Below are positions 25,761-34,950 of a stretch of 58,368 bases of DNA, one piece after another (position 1 is the first letter of the stretch; each line of letters opens with the position of its first letter). The stretch lies in contig CAJUNT010000014.1 of NCBI GenBank assembly GCA_910587735.1, positions 1 through 58,368 of the forward strand, given 5' to 3'. Source of the stretch: an uncultured Clostridia bacterium. GTDB lineage: Bacteria > Bacillota > Clostridia > Lachnospirales > Anaerotignaceae. Under the pieces are notes generated by a model. It had not been told where the DNA came from. It saw only the letters and a program-made list of their open reading frames with translations, and did not search any database. The translations under genes were made by a program, and so were the position numbers.

Positions 25761-26870
25761 TTAATCTAATATAAAAAGTGAAAATTTTAATTCAATTTCT
25801 GGTTTTTCTCCGTCTGCAATCACATATAATGTTTTTGTTTCTTGATTTATTTTGGTATTTAATAAAGCATTTCTTGCTGTTTCTCTTTGTTCAGCTGTAG
25901 CATCATCTGAAAGCCCAATAATAATATTTTCATCGCCAGTAAATCCTAAATCCTCTAATATAATAGGAGTTTCAAACACACCCTCATTATTTTCTGCCCA
26001 ATTTTCAGATGTGACACTAATAGAATGCATAACTGACTTATTGGCTTTTTTTTCTATTTTTTCTGTCAAATCAGCAGTATTTTCTGTAATATTGGTTTCT
26101 AATGCAGTAATTTTACTGCTGTTTTCTGAAATAGCATTAGTATTTTGTTTTATGGTGTTAGTATTTTGTGTAATATTTTCTGCATTAGTTTGTATTTGTT
26201 TTTCTGCGTTTTCAATGTTTGTTGCATTCGTATTGATATTGTTTTGTAAGTTTGTAATGGTATTATCAACTTCTGATTTTGTATAATAGTCTGATAAATC
26301 TTGTATTTTATAGATATCCTTCCAGCTTCCGTTGTCGCTATCCCATATATAAATACTGTCAATTTCTCCACCTAAAAAAGCATAATCTCCATTTTCTCCT
26401 ATGGGGACAGCAAGTTCTAAGTCTTCTATTGTGTCATAATAGCCTTTATTATGCACTATATCCCCCTCAATTTTATCAATACGAGTATTTATATCTTTTA
26501 TCGTTTTGCTTTCCGATAGGAGGCACGTAGCGTCTACAGATACCCTATCATTTTCTGTTAGTCTAAAATCTTCTTGAAAAGATATACTTCCTCCTATGTA
26601 ATCAATAGTAAAATGTTCTGTAATAACAACATTATTCTTTTTTACTACAACAGGAGGGAATTTTAGCCATAATTTTTTACCAAAGTCAGCTTGATATATT
26701 CTGTATTGGTCATCTTTTGATATATCAATTGCAGTTAGTGGTATATCTGTATATGCTACTGTTTTTAAATTTAATATTTCGCTTATTTTATTTAAGGCAT
26801 CGCTAAACCCTGCCATTAATGGACTTTGTACTTCTGTTGATAATGGGTCTTGTAGTTCCACCATACTCAT
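25761..26870 (-). CDS. Tail fibre / baseplate protein with trimeric coiled coil
   Basis: About 369 residues from ATG 26870. The N-terminal 130 residues are globular. About 140-180 has a carbohydrate-module-like YYDTIEDLELAVPIGENGDYAFL and YIWDSDNGSWKDI, common in phage fibres. Residues 200-290 form an Asn/Thr-rich heptad coiled coil (ITNLQNNINTNATNIENAEK and on), typical of trimeric fibres. The C-terminus is a small beta head. It probably attaches to the tail tip and carries or partners the giant propeller protein. Confidence 0.8.
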   Translation of the reverse strand: MSMVELQDPLSTEVQSPLMAGFSDALNKISEILNLKTVAYTDIPLTAIDISKDDQYRIYQADFGKKLWLKFPPVVVKKNNVVITEHFTIDYIGGSISFQEDFRLTENDRVSVDATCLLSESKTIKDINTRIDKIEGDIVHNKGYYDTIEDLELAVPIGENGDYAFLGGEIDSIYIWDSDNGSWKDIYKIQDLSDYYTKSEVDNTITNLQNNINTNATNIENAEKQIQTNAENITQNTNTIKQNTNAISENSSKITALETNITENTADLTEKIEKKANKSVMHSISVTSENWAENNEGVFETPIILEDLGFTGDENIIIGLSDDATAEQRETARNALLNTKINQETKTLYVIADGEKPEIELKFSLFILD

Positions 26871-26925
26871 TTTTAAAACACCTGCCCACAATTTAGATAT
26901 CTAAATACCTAATTTGAATAATTGT

Positions 26926-27138
26926 TTAATCCTTTTTCGGTTTCTGATATGTCAATGCTTGTTTACTATCTGAAATACCTTGTGTAGTAGGGTCATTGAT
27001 ATAGCCTACAATAGCAACTACACAACAGCCTAATAAAAATGGATTGTAGAAAACGGATTTTACTTGTTCTATTAGAATAGTCCAACTTGTAAACATCTCA
27101 GGAGTAGCCCCCACCGCTGTAAGTATGATTCCTATAAG
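26926..27138 (-). pseudogene. Truncated second phi-LC3-type holin
   Basis: The sequence ending YINDPTTQGISDSKQALTYQK is nearly the same as the intact holin at 27746, but the N-terminus (INWKVRVKNPYFW) is missing. Homology in this frame begins at about 27138, where it abuts a methyltransferase fragment. The 25 bases after the stop also match those after the intact holin, so the copy is a true duplication. A short product from GTG 27114 is possible but would lack the first membrane segment. Confidence 0.78.
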
Positions 27139-27200
27139 CGAAAACCGCCTATTCCTGAAAATAAATCAATAAATGTTATTTTATATTGTTTTTTGTTCAT
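27132..27200 (-). pseudogene. 5' fragment of a C5-cytosine DNA methyltransferase
   Basis: ATG 27200, with AAGGAAG upstream, begins MNKKQYKITFIDLFSGIGGF and stops two residues later. FIDLFSGIGGFRL is the first conserved motif of Dcm-type methyltransferases, which binds SAM. The rest of the gene (about 300 residues) is absent; the DNA switches within about 10 bases to holin sequence. This is a clear recombination or deletion scar. Confidence 0.82.
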
Positions 27201-27217
27201 AAACATTTCTTCCTTTT

Positions 27218-27532
27218 TTATTCATAAATGATATCTAAACCATATGCCATTGCTGTTTTATGTTCGATCTTGCAGCCTCTTGTTTTTTCCCAGCCTTTAC
27301 AAAAATAAACAGCGTCACATTTTGACATTGCTTTAAGAGATTTTGCAAGATAATACAAGGGGATATTATTAAAACCTTTTTCTTTTAAATCCTGTTCACT
27401 ATAATCAAAATATGTATCTAATACTTCATATCCTTTTTTGCTTAAAGCTGCTACTGCCTTTTCTCTTGTTTTTAAAATTTCTTGTTCTGTTTTACCTCTC
27501 ATTGCTTGTGATATCATTGCTACCTTTTTCAT
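27218..27532 (-). CDS. DUF4406-like protein (nucleoside deoxyribosyltransferase fold)
   Basis: A 104-residue protein from ATG 27532, ten bases after AGGAGG. It shows MISQAMRGKTEQEILKTRE near the start, then KCDAVYFCKGWEKTRGCKIEH, a pattern shared with DUF4406 and 2-deoxyribosyltransferase-like phage proteins that handle nucleotides. It lies between the two holins. The 210 bases upstream (27533-27745) hold no clear gene, only a short open tail of unknown origin. Confidence 0.72.
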   Translation of the reverse strand: MKKVAMISQAMRGKTEQEILKTREKAVAALSKKGYEVLDTYFDYSEQDLKEKGFNNIPLYYLAKSLKAMSKCDAVYFCKGWEKTRGCKIEHKTAMAYGLDIIYE

Positions 27533-27745
27533 AATATATTTTCCTCCTATTTTTTCCATCTCAATAAAAGTATTTTTTTGTATCATTTTACATCGATTAC
27601 GGAATTTCCTTTTTGTAAAATCCATTAAAATCAACATTCTTTCAAAATTGCTTTTGTAAATTCATTATTTTTATCATAATCGAACAGCAATATTTTTCTT
27701 GCTGGATTTATATTAGATACCCAAGGACCTAATTTGAGTAATTGT

Positions 27746-28009
27746 TTAATCCCTTTTAGGCTTTTGATAAGTTAATGCTTGCTTACTGTCTGTAATACCT
27801 TGTGTAGTAGGGTCATTGATATAGCCCACAACAGCTACTACCACACACCCCAATGCAAAGGGATTACTGAACAATTCTCTTACTTGTCCTACTAATATCG
27901 TCCAACTTGTAAACATTTCTGGTTTTGCGCCAACTGCTGCTAACACTATCGCAACCAGCCCAAACCAAAAATAAGGATTTTTGACTCTAACCTTCCAGTT
28001 AATTTTCAT
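27746..28009 (-). CDS. Holin, phi-LC3 family
   Basis: An 87-residue holin. NPYFWFGLVAIVLAAVGAKP forms the first membrane segment (about 10-30) and NPFALGCVVVAVVGYINDPTTQG the second (about 45-65), with the charged tail DSKQALTYQKPKRD. Holins of this family open the membrane to release endolysin. The amidase is 23 kb away at 50609, so holin and endolysin are not adjacent. ATG 28009 follows GGGGTGG. Confidence 0.92.
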   Translation of the reverse strand: MKINWKVRVKNPYFWFGLVAIVLAAVGAKPEMFTSWTILVGQVRELFSNPFALGCVVVAVVGYINDPTTQGITDSKQALTYQKPKRD

Positions 28010-28022
28010 ATTTCCACCCCAT

Positions 28023-28619
28023 TTATGTTAATGATATTGTTGCTCTTAATGTCCAGTTACCTTTTACTTTTGTTCCTAAACTTTCAACTCTTCTATTTAA
28101 TGCAACTGCATTTGCTCCTGTACCATTTTGTATTGCAAATTCATTCCATGCGAAATTAGCTTCTGTATCTGTAAATGTAGTTTGATATACAATGCTACGT
28201 GCAGTTACTTGTGGATATGTAGCTTCTACTCTTTTATAAAATGCATTTGTATCTTGCAGTCCTGTTTGTGTTGCACTTTCTGGTGTACTGATTCTACCTA
28301 CTCCTATTACAGCATTTGCGCCACTAAATGGAGTTGCTCCTGCAATACCACCAAATATTTTCCAAAGTTCTTCTACGCCTCTGTCAAGTATAATATTTCC
28401 TAAAACAACTTCACTCTCTGCAATTTTTACAATTTCATCTGGTTTATTGATGTCTTTTTTCCATTTTAGGAGTTCCCATTTACAATGCCATTTTCCATTT
28501 TCACTAAATCCTGTTATGGGTGATAATAGTTTGAATAGATTTTCTAAGAATGCAGTATCATCTTTTTTGATTTCAATTATCTTTTTTAATATTTTAAATG
28601 ATAGTGTTTCTTTTTCCAC
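28023..28619 (-). CDS. Phage structural-region protein
   Basis: About 198 residues. GTG 28619 is chosen because AGAAAGG lies ten bases upstream; the longer frame to 28727 has no ribosome site. The C-terminal half (VTARSIVYQTTFTDTEANFAWNEFAIQNG, then LNRRVESLGTK, GNWTLRATISL) matches a beta-rich protein class found near fibre genes in siphoviruses. It lies between the tape-measure gene and the holin. Function is probably tail or fibre related. Confidence 0.7.
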   Translation of the reverse strand: MEKETLSFKILKKIIEIKKDDTAFLENLFKLLSPITGFSENGKWHCKWELLKWKKDINKPDEIVKIAESEVVLGNIILDRGVEELWKIFGGIAGATPFSGANAVIGVGRISTPESATQTGLQDTNAFYKRVEATYPQVTARSIVYQTTFTDTEANFAWNEFAIQNGTGANAVALNRRVESLGTKVKGNWTLRATISLT

Positions 28620-28723
28620 TTTTTCACAACCTTTCTGCATTACAGTTTTTATTATAAAATATATAATATTGTTTTTATATTTACATAATGATATATATAT
28701 TATATTATGTATATTAAAAAACT

Positions 28724-31700
28724 TCAAGGCAACATAGAAAATTGATTATTTAATTCATTTATTACACGTTTAGATAATTGTGCTTCATTGATTTGGCTTG
28801 CTGCATTATTTACATTTAATAAATTTCCTTGTACAATAACGCTGTTTTGTCTTGTATTTGATGTATTAGTGTTGTATGTAATAGGAGATATATTACTATT
28901 TGAGCGTAACAATCCTGAATATATTTCTGGTTTAACTGTTGTTGTACTATAATTTTGACTTGGTATATAGCTTGGCATTCTAACAGGCATAATTTTATTG
29001 ATTTCTTCTGTTAATGGTATAATAAAACGGTTTTGATATGCATTGTATATATATGCAGCATTTTTATCAGCTATTTCAGCCATAATTTGACTTGCTTTCT
29101 CAAATCCTTCAAACATTCCATTTGTCATTGGTTCAATAAATCCTTTTAAATATTCATCATATAATTCAGGACTTTTTGTAGCAGCATAGGCTTTCATATT
29201 GATATTTGTTTCGTTAAAATCATTTTCAATGCTTGTTATTTTCTCTTTTAAAGCATCAATTTGTACTTGGCTAATCCTTTCAAGGTCAGCCCCCAATTTC
29301 TCATTTACAGCATCAATAGGGTCTGTTAAATTTTTTAGATATATATTGCTGAAATCACCTATAAGAGCGGTATATGTTTCCATTTGAGATTGTATTTGTT
29401 GTAATGTAGTTACAGAAAATTCGCCATTTTGAGCCTTAATGTTGCTATAAATTAACTGAACTTGATTCAGTATATTTTGCACTTGTTCATCAATAAATGC
29501 TTTGTTTTTTTCAAGCATTTCATCAACTGCTTGCAGTTCTTTATTTTTTAGTTCTTCAACTTCTTCTTTTTGCTTTTTAAATAACTCTTCAAGTTTTTCT
29601 TCTTCATCTTCTGCATTCCACTTTTCATTTTTTTCGTCCCATTCTCTGTCAAGGTCTTCTAATTTTTTTCTTGCTTCTCTTTCAGCAAGTCTTGCATCAC
29701 GTCCGCTTCTCTGATGTGCGCTATATATATCCTCTAATATTTCTCTCCTACGCCTATAATAGTCTTCCTTGTCTGCCTCTCTTTCTCTGTCCTTGTCTCT
29801 TTCTTTTAATGCTGCTTTTCTTGCACTTTCTGTTTTTTCTAAATATTCCATTTCAGCATCATATTTTTCATTTATTTCTTTTTTGGATAATTCTGCATCT
29901 TCTTCATATTGTGCATACATTTTATCTCTATATTCTTTTAATGCTGAAAACATACCTTCTGTTGAACTTTTAGTCTTATCTGCTAATTCTTCTAGACTTT
30001 CTAATCTTTTTCTATCAGCATCTAATTGTAATTCTAACGCCTCTTCTATAAAGTCTTTTAAAGCGTCATATAATCTTTTTTCAATGTCTTTTCTTTCTTC
30101 AGCCGATAATTCTGCACGTTGAGCAATTTCTTTGTAAAACTCTGCAATATCCTGTTTTGTTTTTTGTCCCATAGAAACAAGATATTCAAATTCCTCAATT
30201 TCTATTTCTAATGCACTTTTTTCACTTCCGCTTTTTCCTGAACCACTTCCTTTTGAGCCACCAGAACCACTACCACCACCAACATAAGATGCACTAGGTA
30301 CTTTTCCTGCACTTAGCCCCTGAACTTTAGCAGCAGCACTATTGACAGCGTTTAGTCTTTCTGTGGCTTTAGCAAGTTCATTTTGCTGTTTAGCAAGGTC
30401 TGCTAGTCCTAATTGTAGACCAAATGATGATGCTGCCATTCCTACCATGTCTCCAGCCATATTCGCTCTTGCTAAAGCAAGTGCTTGAACAGCAATAATC
30501 TCTTTTCTAATTGCCTCAATTCTTGCATTAGTTTGATTAATAACAGTTTCTGTTTTTCCTCTTTCGGAATCTATTTGTGTGTTAGCAGCCTCTACACTTT
30601 TATTTTTTAATTCTTCCAATACATCTCTTTGTATTCTATATCCTTCTGATGTTACTTCAATTTTGCCTTGTAGTTCTGGATATATTGCAATTAAGGCATT
30701 CATTTGTTCTTCTGTCATAGAAAGCCCCTGATTTTCTCTATCAATAGCATCTGTTAATAATCCAATACCTTTTATTGCATTATTTATTTGATTATATACT
30801 TCCATTAATGTTTTATCCTCTTCAGATAAAGCCTTTACAGCATTTTCTTTTATTTGTACTAATTCAGATTCCTTTTGTGTATATTTTTCCATTTCCTTTT
30901 CTAGTTGGGTAATATCATTTTTAAGTCTTTGTATACTTAAAGTTTCAGCATCTCTTATTGGTTTGTTTTGTTTTTGCTTTTGCAATAACTGATTGTATTT
31001 TTCTTCATATTCGTTTCTTTTTTCAAATATTTGATTTTCTAGTTCAACTTTTGCTCTTATACTTGCTTCTAATTCTTCTCTTTGCATTTGTAGACGAATT
31101 TCATTTTCTATCGATGCAATTTTATCTTCAATAGCCAATGTGTTAATTTGAATTTTATTTGTTTCAGTATCATACATAATTGCTGATTCTCCTAAAACAT
31201 CATTGATTTTCTTTTGATAATATTCAATTTGTTCTTTTGATAGCCTAGATTTTCCTTCTGCATCGATGCTATTTTCTAATATCTGTATATATTCTTGTGT
31301 TACTGCAATATTATCTCTTTGACTTTGTGCTTGTTGTTCTGCTGCTTCCATTGTTTCCTCAAATTGTGTTGTTGCTCTATTCATATATTCTTCGTGTTCT
31401 TTCCATTGAGCAATTGATTTTACTAATACAGCAATCAATGCAGTAATTCCTAATGTTAGTCCTGCATTTACAGCAATCGTTTTCAGTGCTACTGAATTAT
31501 AAGCAATTTGTGTAGCTGACATACCTTCAGTAGCAGCCTTATTTGTTAATATAGATGCTGTCATTCTTTTTAAGTCGTTTACTAAGCCTTTTATCAATGC
31601 ACCCTTATCCGCAAAAGCACTATAAATTAAACTACCCACTGTTGCAACAATTGGTATTGTCATTTCTCCTTGATTCATTAAATTAACAAGTTCTGCTGTA

Positions 31701-34027
31701 ATTTCTACAATAATCTTAGCTAAATCCATTAAACCACTTTCCCCTAATGAAACCGCTAATGATTGTAATGACGCTATAAGTTGATTATATTTTGCTGTTA
31801 ATGTTTCCATATATTTTGCATTTTCTTGCATAGAATAACCATCAGCGTCCTGCAAATTTGTAACAACTTTTTGTACTTCTGCAAAATTCTCCATTAACGC
31901 TGTATAATAGTTTTTTCTATAAACACCAGCAGCTTGTGTTTGTTGTTGTCTTGTTTCTGCATCATTTGCTCTATCACTTGCTTTAGTATATGCTTCTAAT
32001 GCATTTGTATAATCTTCTTCTGCATTTGTTAATATCGCAAGTTCTTCGCTCATAAATCCAGCAGCGGTAAATGTATCCATCATAGATTCTTTTGCAGCAT
32101 CTCCTGCTTTATTCCATTTTTCGGACATATTTTCTAATATTTCCATCATTGGAAGTAATGTACCTGTTGCTTTATCTGCATAAACTTCAATACCCATTTC
32201 TTCAAATGCTTTTAAAGCATTTGGTCTTTGTATATAAGAAAATATAGATTTTAAGGCATTTCCAACTTCTTTTCCAGCTGCACCACTAGAAACTTTCATA
32301 GCGGTTAAAAGTCCAATTGTATCTTCAAATGAAACATTAGATACTTTAGCGACAGAAGAGGCTTTTAGCAATCCATCTACTAAATCCTGTGATGTAATGG
32401 CAAAACTATCCGCTGTTTTATTAATACGGTCTACTACTCCCTCAAAATCCTTGCTTTCCATGCCCCACTGTTGCATAACTGCAATAAGGGACTGTGTAGC
32501 TTGTGTAGAATCTAATTCAGCTGTATTTAATGCTAACATAGCGATTCTAGCATTTTTTATTGCCTCTTCTGCACTATAACTTGATTGAGCAAATCTTAAT
32601 ACAGTATCTTGTATATCGTCAAATGTTCTGCCAAACTCTGTGGCAACATCAAACATACTTCCTATATACTCTTTGACATCTAATGTTGCGTCATTAAATA
32701 CCCTTGTAATTTCCATTACACCAAATTCTACCTCTTTTATTGTAGAAAGTGTTTCTCTCAATCCTCTCTGTACAGCATAAACACCACCATAAATTCCTGT
32801 TAATTGTTGTGCTACAGATAAAAAGTTACTTCTTGAAAAAGAGGAACGTATACCACCAAATAAACCAGCAGATTGTTGTAATGCTGCATTTTGTTGTTGC
32901 AGTACTTTTAATTCTTCCTTTTCTGCTTGTGTAACAGCACCTTGTGCTTGTATTTTTTGTTTCATTTTTATCAGTTGATTTTCCAGTTCCTTACTATCAG
33001 CTGCTAAAACATTGCTTTTATAATTAAATTTATTTCTTGTTGCTTGTAATTCCTTTTGTTTACTTATCATACTGTCTATTGTTTGTATTGTTTTTTTTGT
33101 TTCTGCTTCTTGTTGCTGAAACAATTTTGCATACATTTGTGAGGTTTTTTGTCTTTCAGCATCAATTTTTTGCTGAACTCTTGCTTGAGTATTTAATTCA
33201 GATGTTTGTTGTTTTAATGTCGCAAGCTGATTTAATGCACTTTCATCTACTTTGTTGTTTGCTGTAATGATTTCTCTTAATTGCTGTAATTGATTTTGTA
33301 ATTCGCTACTTTTTGAAACTAATTGCTCATTAGGCTGTCTTGTTGCTGTTTGTAATGCTTGAAATGTTTTTTGCTTTTCAATCATCTTATCTATAACAGA
33401 AAGTGTTGTTTCCATTTTTTTCTGTTGAGCATTTGCCGCCTTTTCTTGTTCCCTTTGCATTTTTTGTTGCTCTTTTAACGCTCTTTCTTGTGCTTTCTGT
33501 TTTTCTGCATCAGCTTTTTGTTGTGCCTTTTCTTGTGCTTGAATATCATTTATAATTTGCTGTGATGTTTGTTTCCATACATATTTATATTTATCAACGC
33601 CATTTTTTAATCTTCCGACATATTCTTCTTGTAATTTGTATGTTTCTATTATTTTCTTACCATCTTTTGTAACAGCTGTTGCTGTTGCTCCTAACAGTGT
33701 CCCAGTACTAGGATTTGACTGATATGTTATTTTAGAAATTTTCCCTAATGTAGAAAGCATTTGCTCTAATTCAGTTTTACTTTTTCCTAATTCCTTAAAT
33801 GACATTCCTAATTTTGTTGTTGATTGTGTAGTATCTGATATAATGCCATCATACACCCTTTTAGTATTTTGAGCATTTCTTTCTGATACTTTAGAAATAA
33901 CATCTGATAAAGATTGACTTGTTTTTTTAACCATTTCTTCAATTTTAGCAAATTGTGCATCAATATCACTAATGTCAAAATCTAATTTTGTAATATGTTG
34001 TGTTTGACTTCCTTGAGTACTTGCCAC
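28724..34027 (-). CDS. Tape-measure protein
   Basis: A 1767-residue protein, the largest in the genome, starting at GTG 34027 (AAGGTGG upstream). It has long coiled coils at about 60-400 and 1350-1600, a TP901-type tape-measure core near 400-700 (FDDIQDTVLRFAQSSYSAEEA, VSSGAAGKEVGNALKSIFSY), and hydrophobic segments around 790-870. A Gly/Ser linker lies near 1250. It sets tail length: at roughly 1.5 angstrom per residue, about 265 nm (inference). It follows the chaperone pair, as expected. Confidence 0.95.
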   Translation of the reverse strand: MASTQGSQTQHITKLDFDISDIDAQFAKIEEMVKKTSQSLSDVISKVSERNAQNTKRVYDGIISDTTQSTTKLGMSFKELGKSKTELEQMLSTLGKISKITYQSNPSTGTLLGATATAVTKDGKKIIETYKLQEEYVGRLKNGVDKYKYVWKQTSQQIINDIQAQEKAQQKADAEKQKAQERALKEQQKMQREQEKAANAQQKKMETTLSVIDKMIEKQKTFQALQTATRQPNEQLVSKSSELQNQLQQLREIITANNKVDESALNQLATLKQQTSELNTQARVQQKIDAERQKTSQMYAKLFQQQEAETKKTIQTIDSMISKQKELQATRNKFNYKSNVLAADSKELENQLIKMKQKIQAQGAVTQAEKEELKVLQQQNAALQQSAGLFGGIRSSFSRSNFLSVAQQLTGIYGGVYAVQRGLRETLSTIKEVEFGVMEITRVFNDATLDVKEYIGSMFDVATEFGRTFDDIQDTVLRFAQSSYSAEEAIKNARIAMLALNTAELDSTQATQSLIAVMQQWGMESKDFEGVVDRINKTADSFAITSQDLVDGLLKASSVAKVSNVSFEDTIGLLTAMKVSSGAAGKEVGNALKSIFSYIQRPNALKAFEEMGIEVYADKATGTLLPMMEILENMSEKWNKAGDAAKESMMDTFTAAGFMSEELAILTNAEEDYTNALEAYTKASDRANDAETRQQQTQAAGVYRKNYYTALMENFAEVQKVVTNLQDADGYSMQENAKYMETLTAKYNQLIASLQSLAVSLGESGLMDLAKIIVEITAELVNLMNQGEMTIPIVATVGSLIYSAFADKGALIKGLVNDLKRMTASILTNKAATEGMSATQIAYNSVALKTIAVNAGLTLGITALIAVLVKSIAQWKEHEEYMNRATTQFEETMEAAEQQAQSQRDNIAVTQEYIQILENSIDAEGKSRLSKEQIEYYQKKINDVLGESAIMYDTETNKIQINTLAIEDKIASIENEIRLQMQREELEASIRAKVELENQIFEKRNEYEEKYNQLLQKQKQNKPIRDAETLSIQRLKNDITQLEKEMEKYTQKESELVQIKENAVKALSEEDKTLMEVYNQINNAIKGIGLLTDAIDRENQGLSMTEEQMNALIAIYPELQGKIEVTSEGYRIQRDVLEELKNKSVEAANTQIDSERGKTETVINQTNARIEAIRKEIIAVQALALARANMAGDMVGMAASSFGLQLGLADLAKQQNELAKATERLNAVNSAAAKVQGLSAGKVPSASYVGGGSGSGGSKGSGSGKSGSEKSALEIEIEEFEYLVSMGQKTKQDIAEFYKEIAQRAELSAEERKDIEKRLYDALKDFIEEALELQLDADRKRLESLEELADKTKSSTEGMFSALKEYRDKMYAQYEEDAELSKKEINEKYDAEMEYLEKTESARKAALKERDKDREREADKEDYYRRRREILEDIYSAHQRSGRDARLAEREARKKLEDLDREWDEKNEKWNAEDEEEKLEELFKKQKEEVEELKNKELQAVDEMLEKNKAFIDEQVQNILNQVQLIYSNIKAQNGEFSVTTLQQIQSQMETYTALIGDFSNIYLKNLTDPIDAVNEKLGADLERISQVQIDALKEKITSIENDFNETNINMKAYAATKSPELYDEYLKGFIEPMTNGMFEGFEKASQIMAEIADKNAAYIYNAYQNRFIIPLTEEINKIMPVRMPSYIPSQNYSTTTVKPEIYSGLLRSNSNISPITYNTNTSNTRQNSVIVQGNLLNVNNAASQINEAQLSKRVINELNNQFSMLP

Positions 34028-34052
34028 TAAAATACCACCTTTTTTAAAAATA

Positions 34053-34074
34053 GGATACTACTTAAGTAGTATCC
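34053..34074 (-). terminator. Hairpin overlapping the chaperone stop codon
   Basis: GGATACTACTT and AAGTAGTATCC form a perfect 22-bp palindrome followed on the minus strand by ATTTTT. It contains the stop of the downstream chaperone frame and should reduce transcription into the tape-measure gene. Confidence 0.75.
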
Positions 34075-34355
34075 TCTATATCTGCTAATCCTGCAAAAAA
34101 ATTCATAAATTGTTGCTTATTTGTAGCATCGTAAATATTATTATCTGCTGTCGTTTTTCCTTTAGAAAGTAATTTTTCTACTTTTCTAGAAGGATATTGA
34201 AATTCTTCTTTTTTTGTTGTTATAATTTCTGCTTGTTGCGTTTCTTCATCATTATCATATGGCAATCCTAATTTTTCGCATATTCTTTTGGGCAAGTCTT
34301 CTAATAACTTATCTAATATGGGTAATGATAATTTATTTATGTCATCTAAATTCAT
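34062..34355 (-). CDS. Tail assembly chaperone, downstream frame (GT-type extension)
   Basis: 97 residues from the first ATG (34355), but no ribosome site precedes it. The same frame stays open upstream across the end of the 34397 gene (NGYKRQNLDFGDVYTSLL, then YHYGMNLDD), so it is most simply a -1 frameshift extension, as in lambda G/GT. The product is acidic and helical with PILDKLLEDLPKRICEKLG. It would exist as the C-terminal part of a longer chaperone bound to the tape-measure protein. Confidence 0.78.
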   Translation of the reverse strand: MNLDDINKLSLPILDKLLEDLPKRICEKLGLPYDNDEETQQAEIITTKKEEFQYPSRKVEKLLSKGKTTADNNIYDATNKQQFMNFFAGLADIEDTT

Positions 34356-34396
34356 ACCATAATGATATAACAGACTTGTATAGACATCACCAAAAT

Positions 34397-34936
34397 CTAA
34401 ATTTTGTCTTTTATAGCCGTTGCTAAGAGTGCGTGCATTCCCTCTTTCAACGGCTCTGGAAAACCCGATATTTCAAGAAAGTAAAAATACATTTTCGCAA
34501 TTTCAGCTTTAGATAATCTGTATTTATTTTCTAAATCATGAAATACAATATTTTTTCCATTTATGCTTACTTTTTTTTCAAGCCATGCAACAATTTTACC
34601 GCCAATTACAAACGATGCATATTCTTTACTATGGGTTTTACTTTCTTTTCTATTTTCAATATAAGATTTGATTTTTATGAAGAAATTTTGACTTTTATTT
34701 TCTTCTTGTGTGTTTTCTGTTTTTATTTCTGCTTTTTTGTAAAAAATACTATGCCACCATATTAACAATTCAGCATCACTTGGGTCATCTTTACAGCCAC
34801 TACATACAGGCAATTTATCATTTTCAAACTCTATAAGTTCATATAAATAAATAGGCTTGATTTTAAATTTTAATCCATTGATTTTGTATTCATATTCACC
34901 AATAAATGCTTCGTTATCAAATACCTTTTCTTCCAT
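34397..34936 (-). CDS. Tail assembly chaperone, upstream frame (G-type)
   Basis: A 179-residue protein between the tail tube and tape-measure genes, the usual place of the chaperone. It opens with a small beta region (YEYKINGLKFKIKPIYLYELIEF) and ends in a helix with EISGFPEPLKEGMHALLA. AAAA at 34409-34412, four codons before the stop, is a slip site into the next frame. It probably coats the tape-measure protein during assembly. ATG 34936 follows AGGATGTG. Confidence 0.78.
   Translation of the reverse strand: MEEKVFDNEAFIGEYEYKINGLKFKIKPIYLYELIEFENDKLPVCSGCKDDPSDAELLIWWHSIFYKKAEIKTENTQEENKSQNFFIKIKSYIENRKESKTHSKEYASFVIGGKIVAWLEKKVSINGKNIVFHDLENKYRLSKAEIAKMYFYFLEISGFPEPLKEGMHALLATAIKDKI
34409..34412 (-). 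other. Candidate -1 frameshift site
   Basis: In mRNA sense the local sequence is GCT ATA AAA GAC. The Lys codon can re-pair one base back on AAAA and continue as AGA CAA AAT in the chaperone extension frame. A GGGA at about 34442 in the same overlap is a second, weaker option. Confidence 0.5.
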
Positions 34937-34950
34937 TTAATCACATCCTA

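Noticed and set aside
27132..27200. Functional cytosine methyltransferase
   Set aside because: Only the first 22 residues remain; the catalytic Cys motif and the target domain are missing.
29502..30122. Open frames on the plus strand inside the tape-measure gene
   Set aside because: They are Ser/Leu-rich mirror images of the minus-strand coiled coil without ribosome sites.
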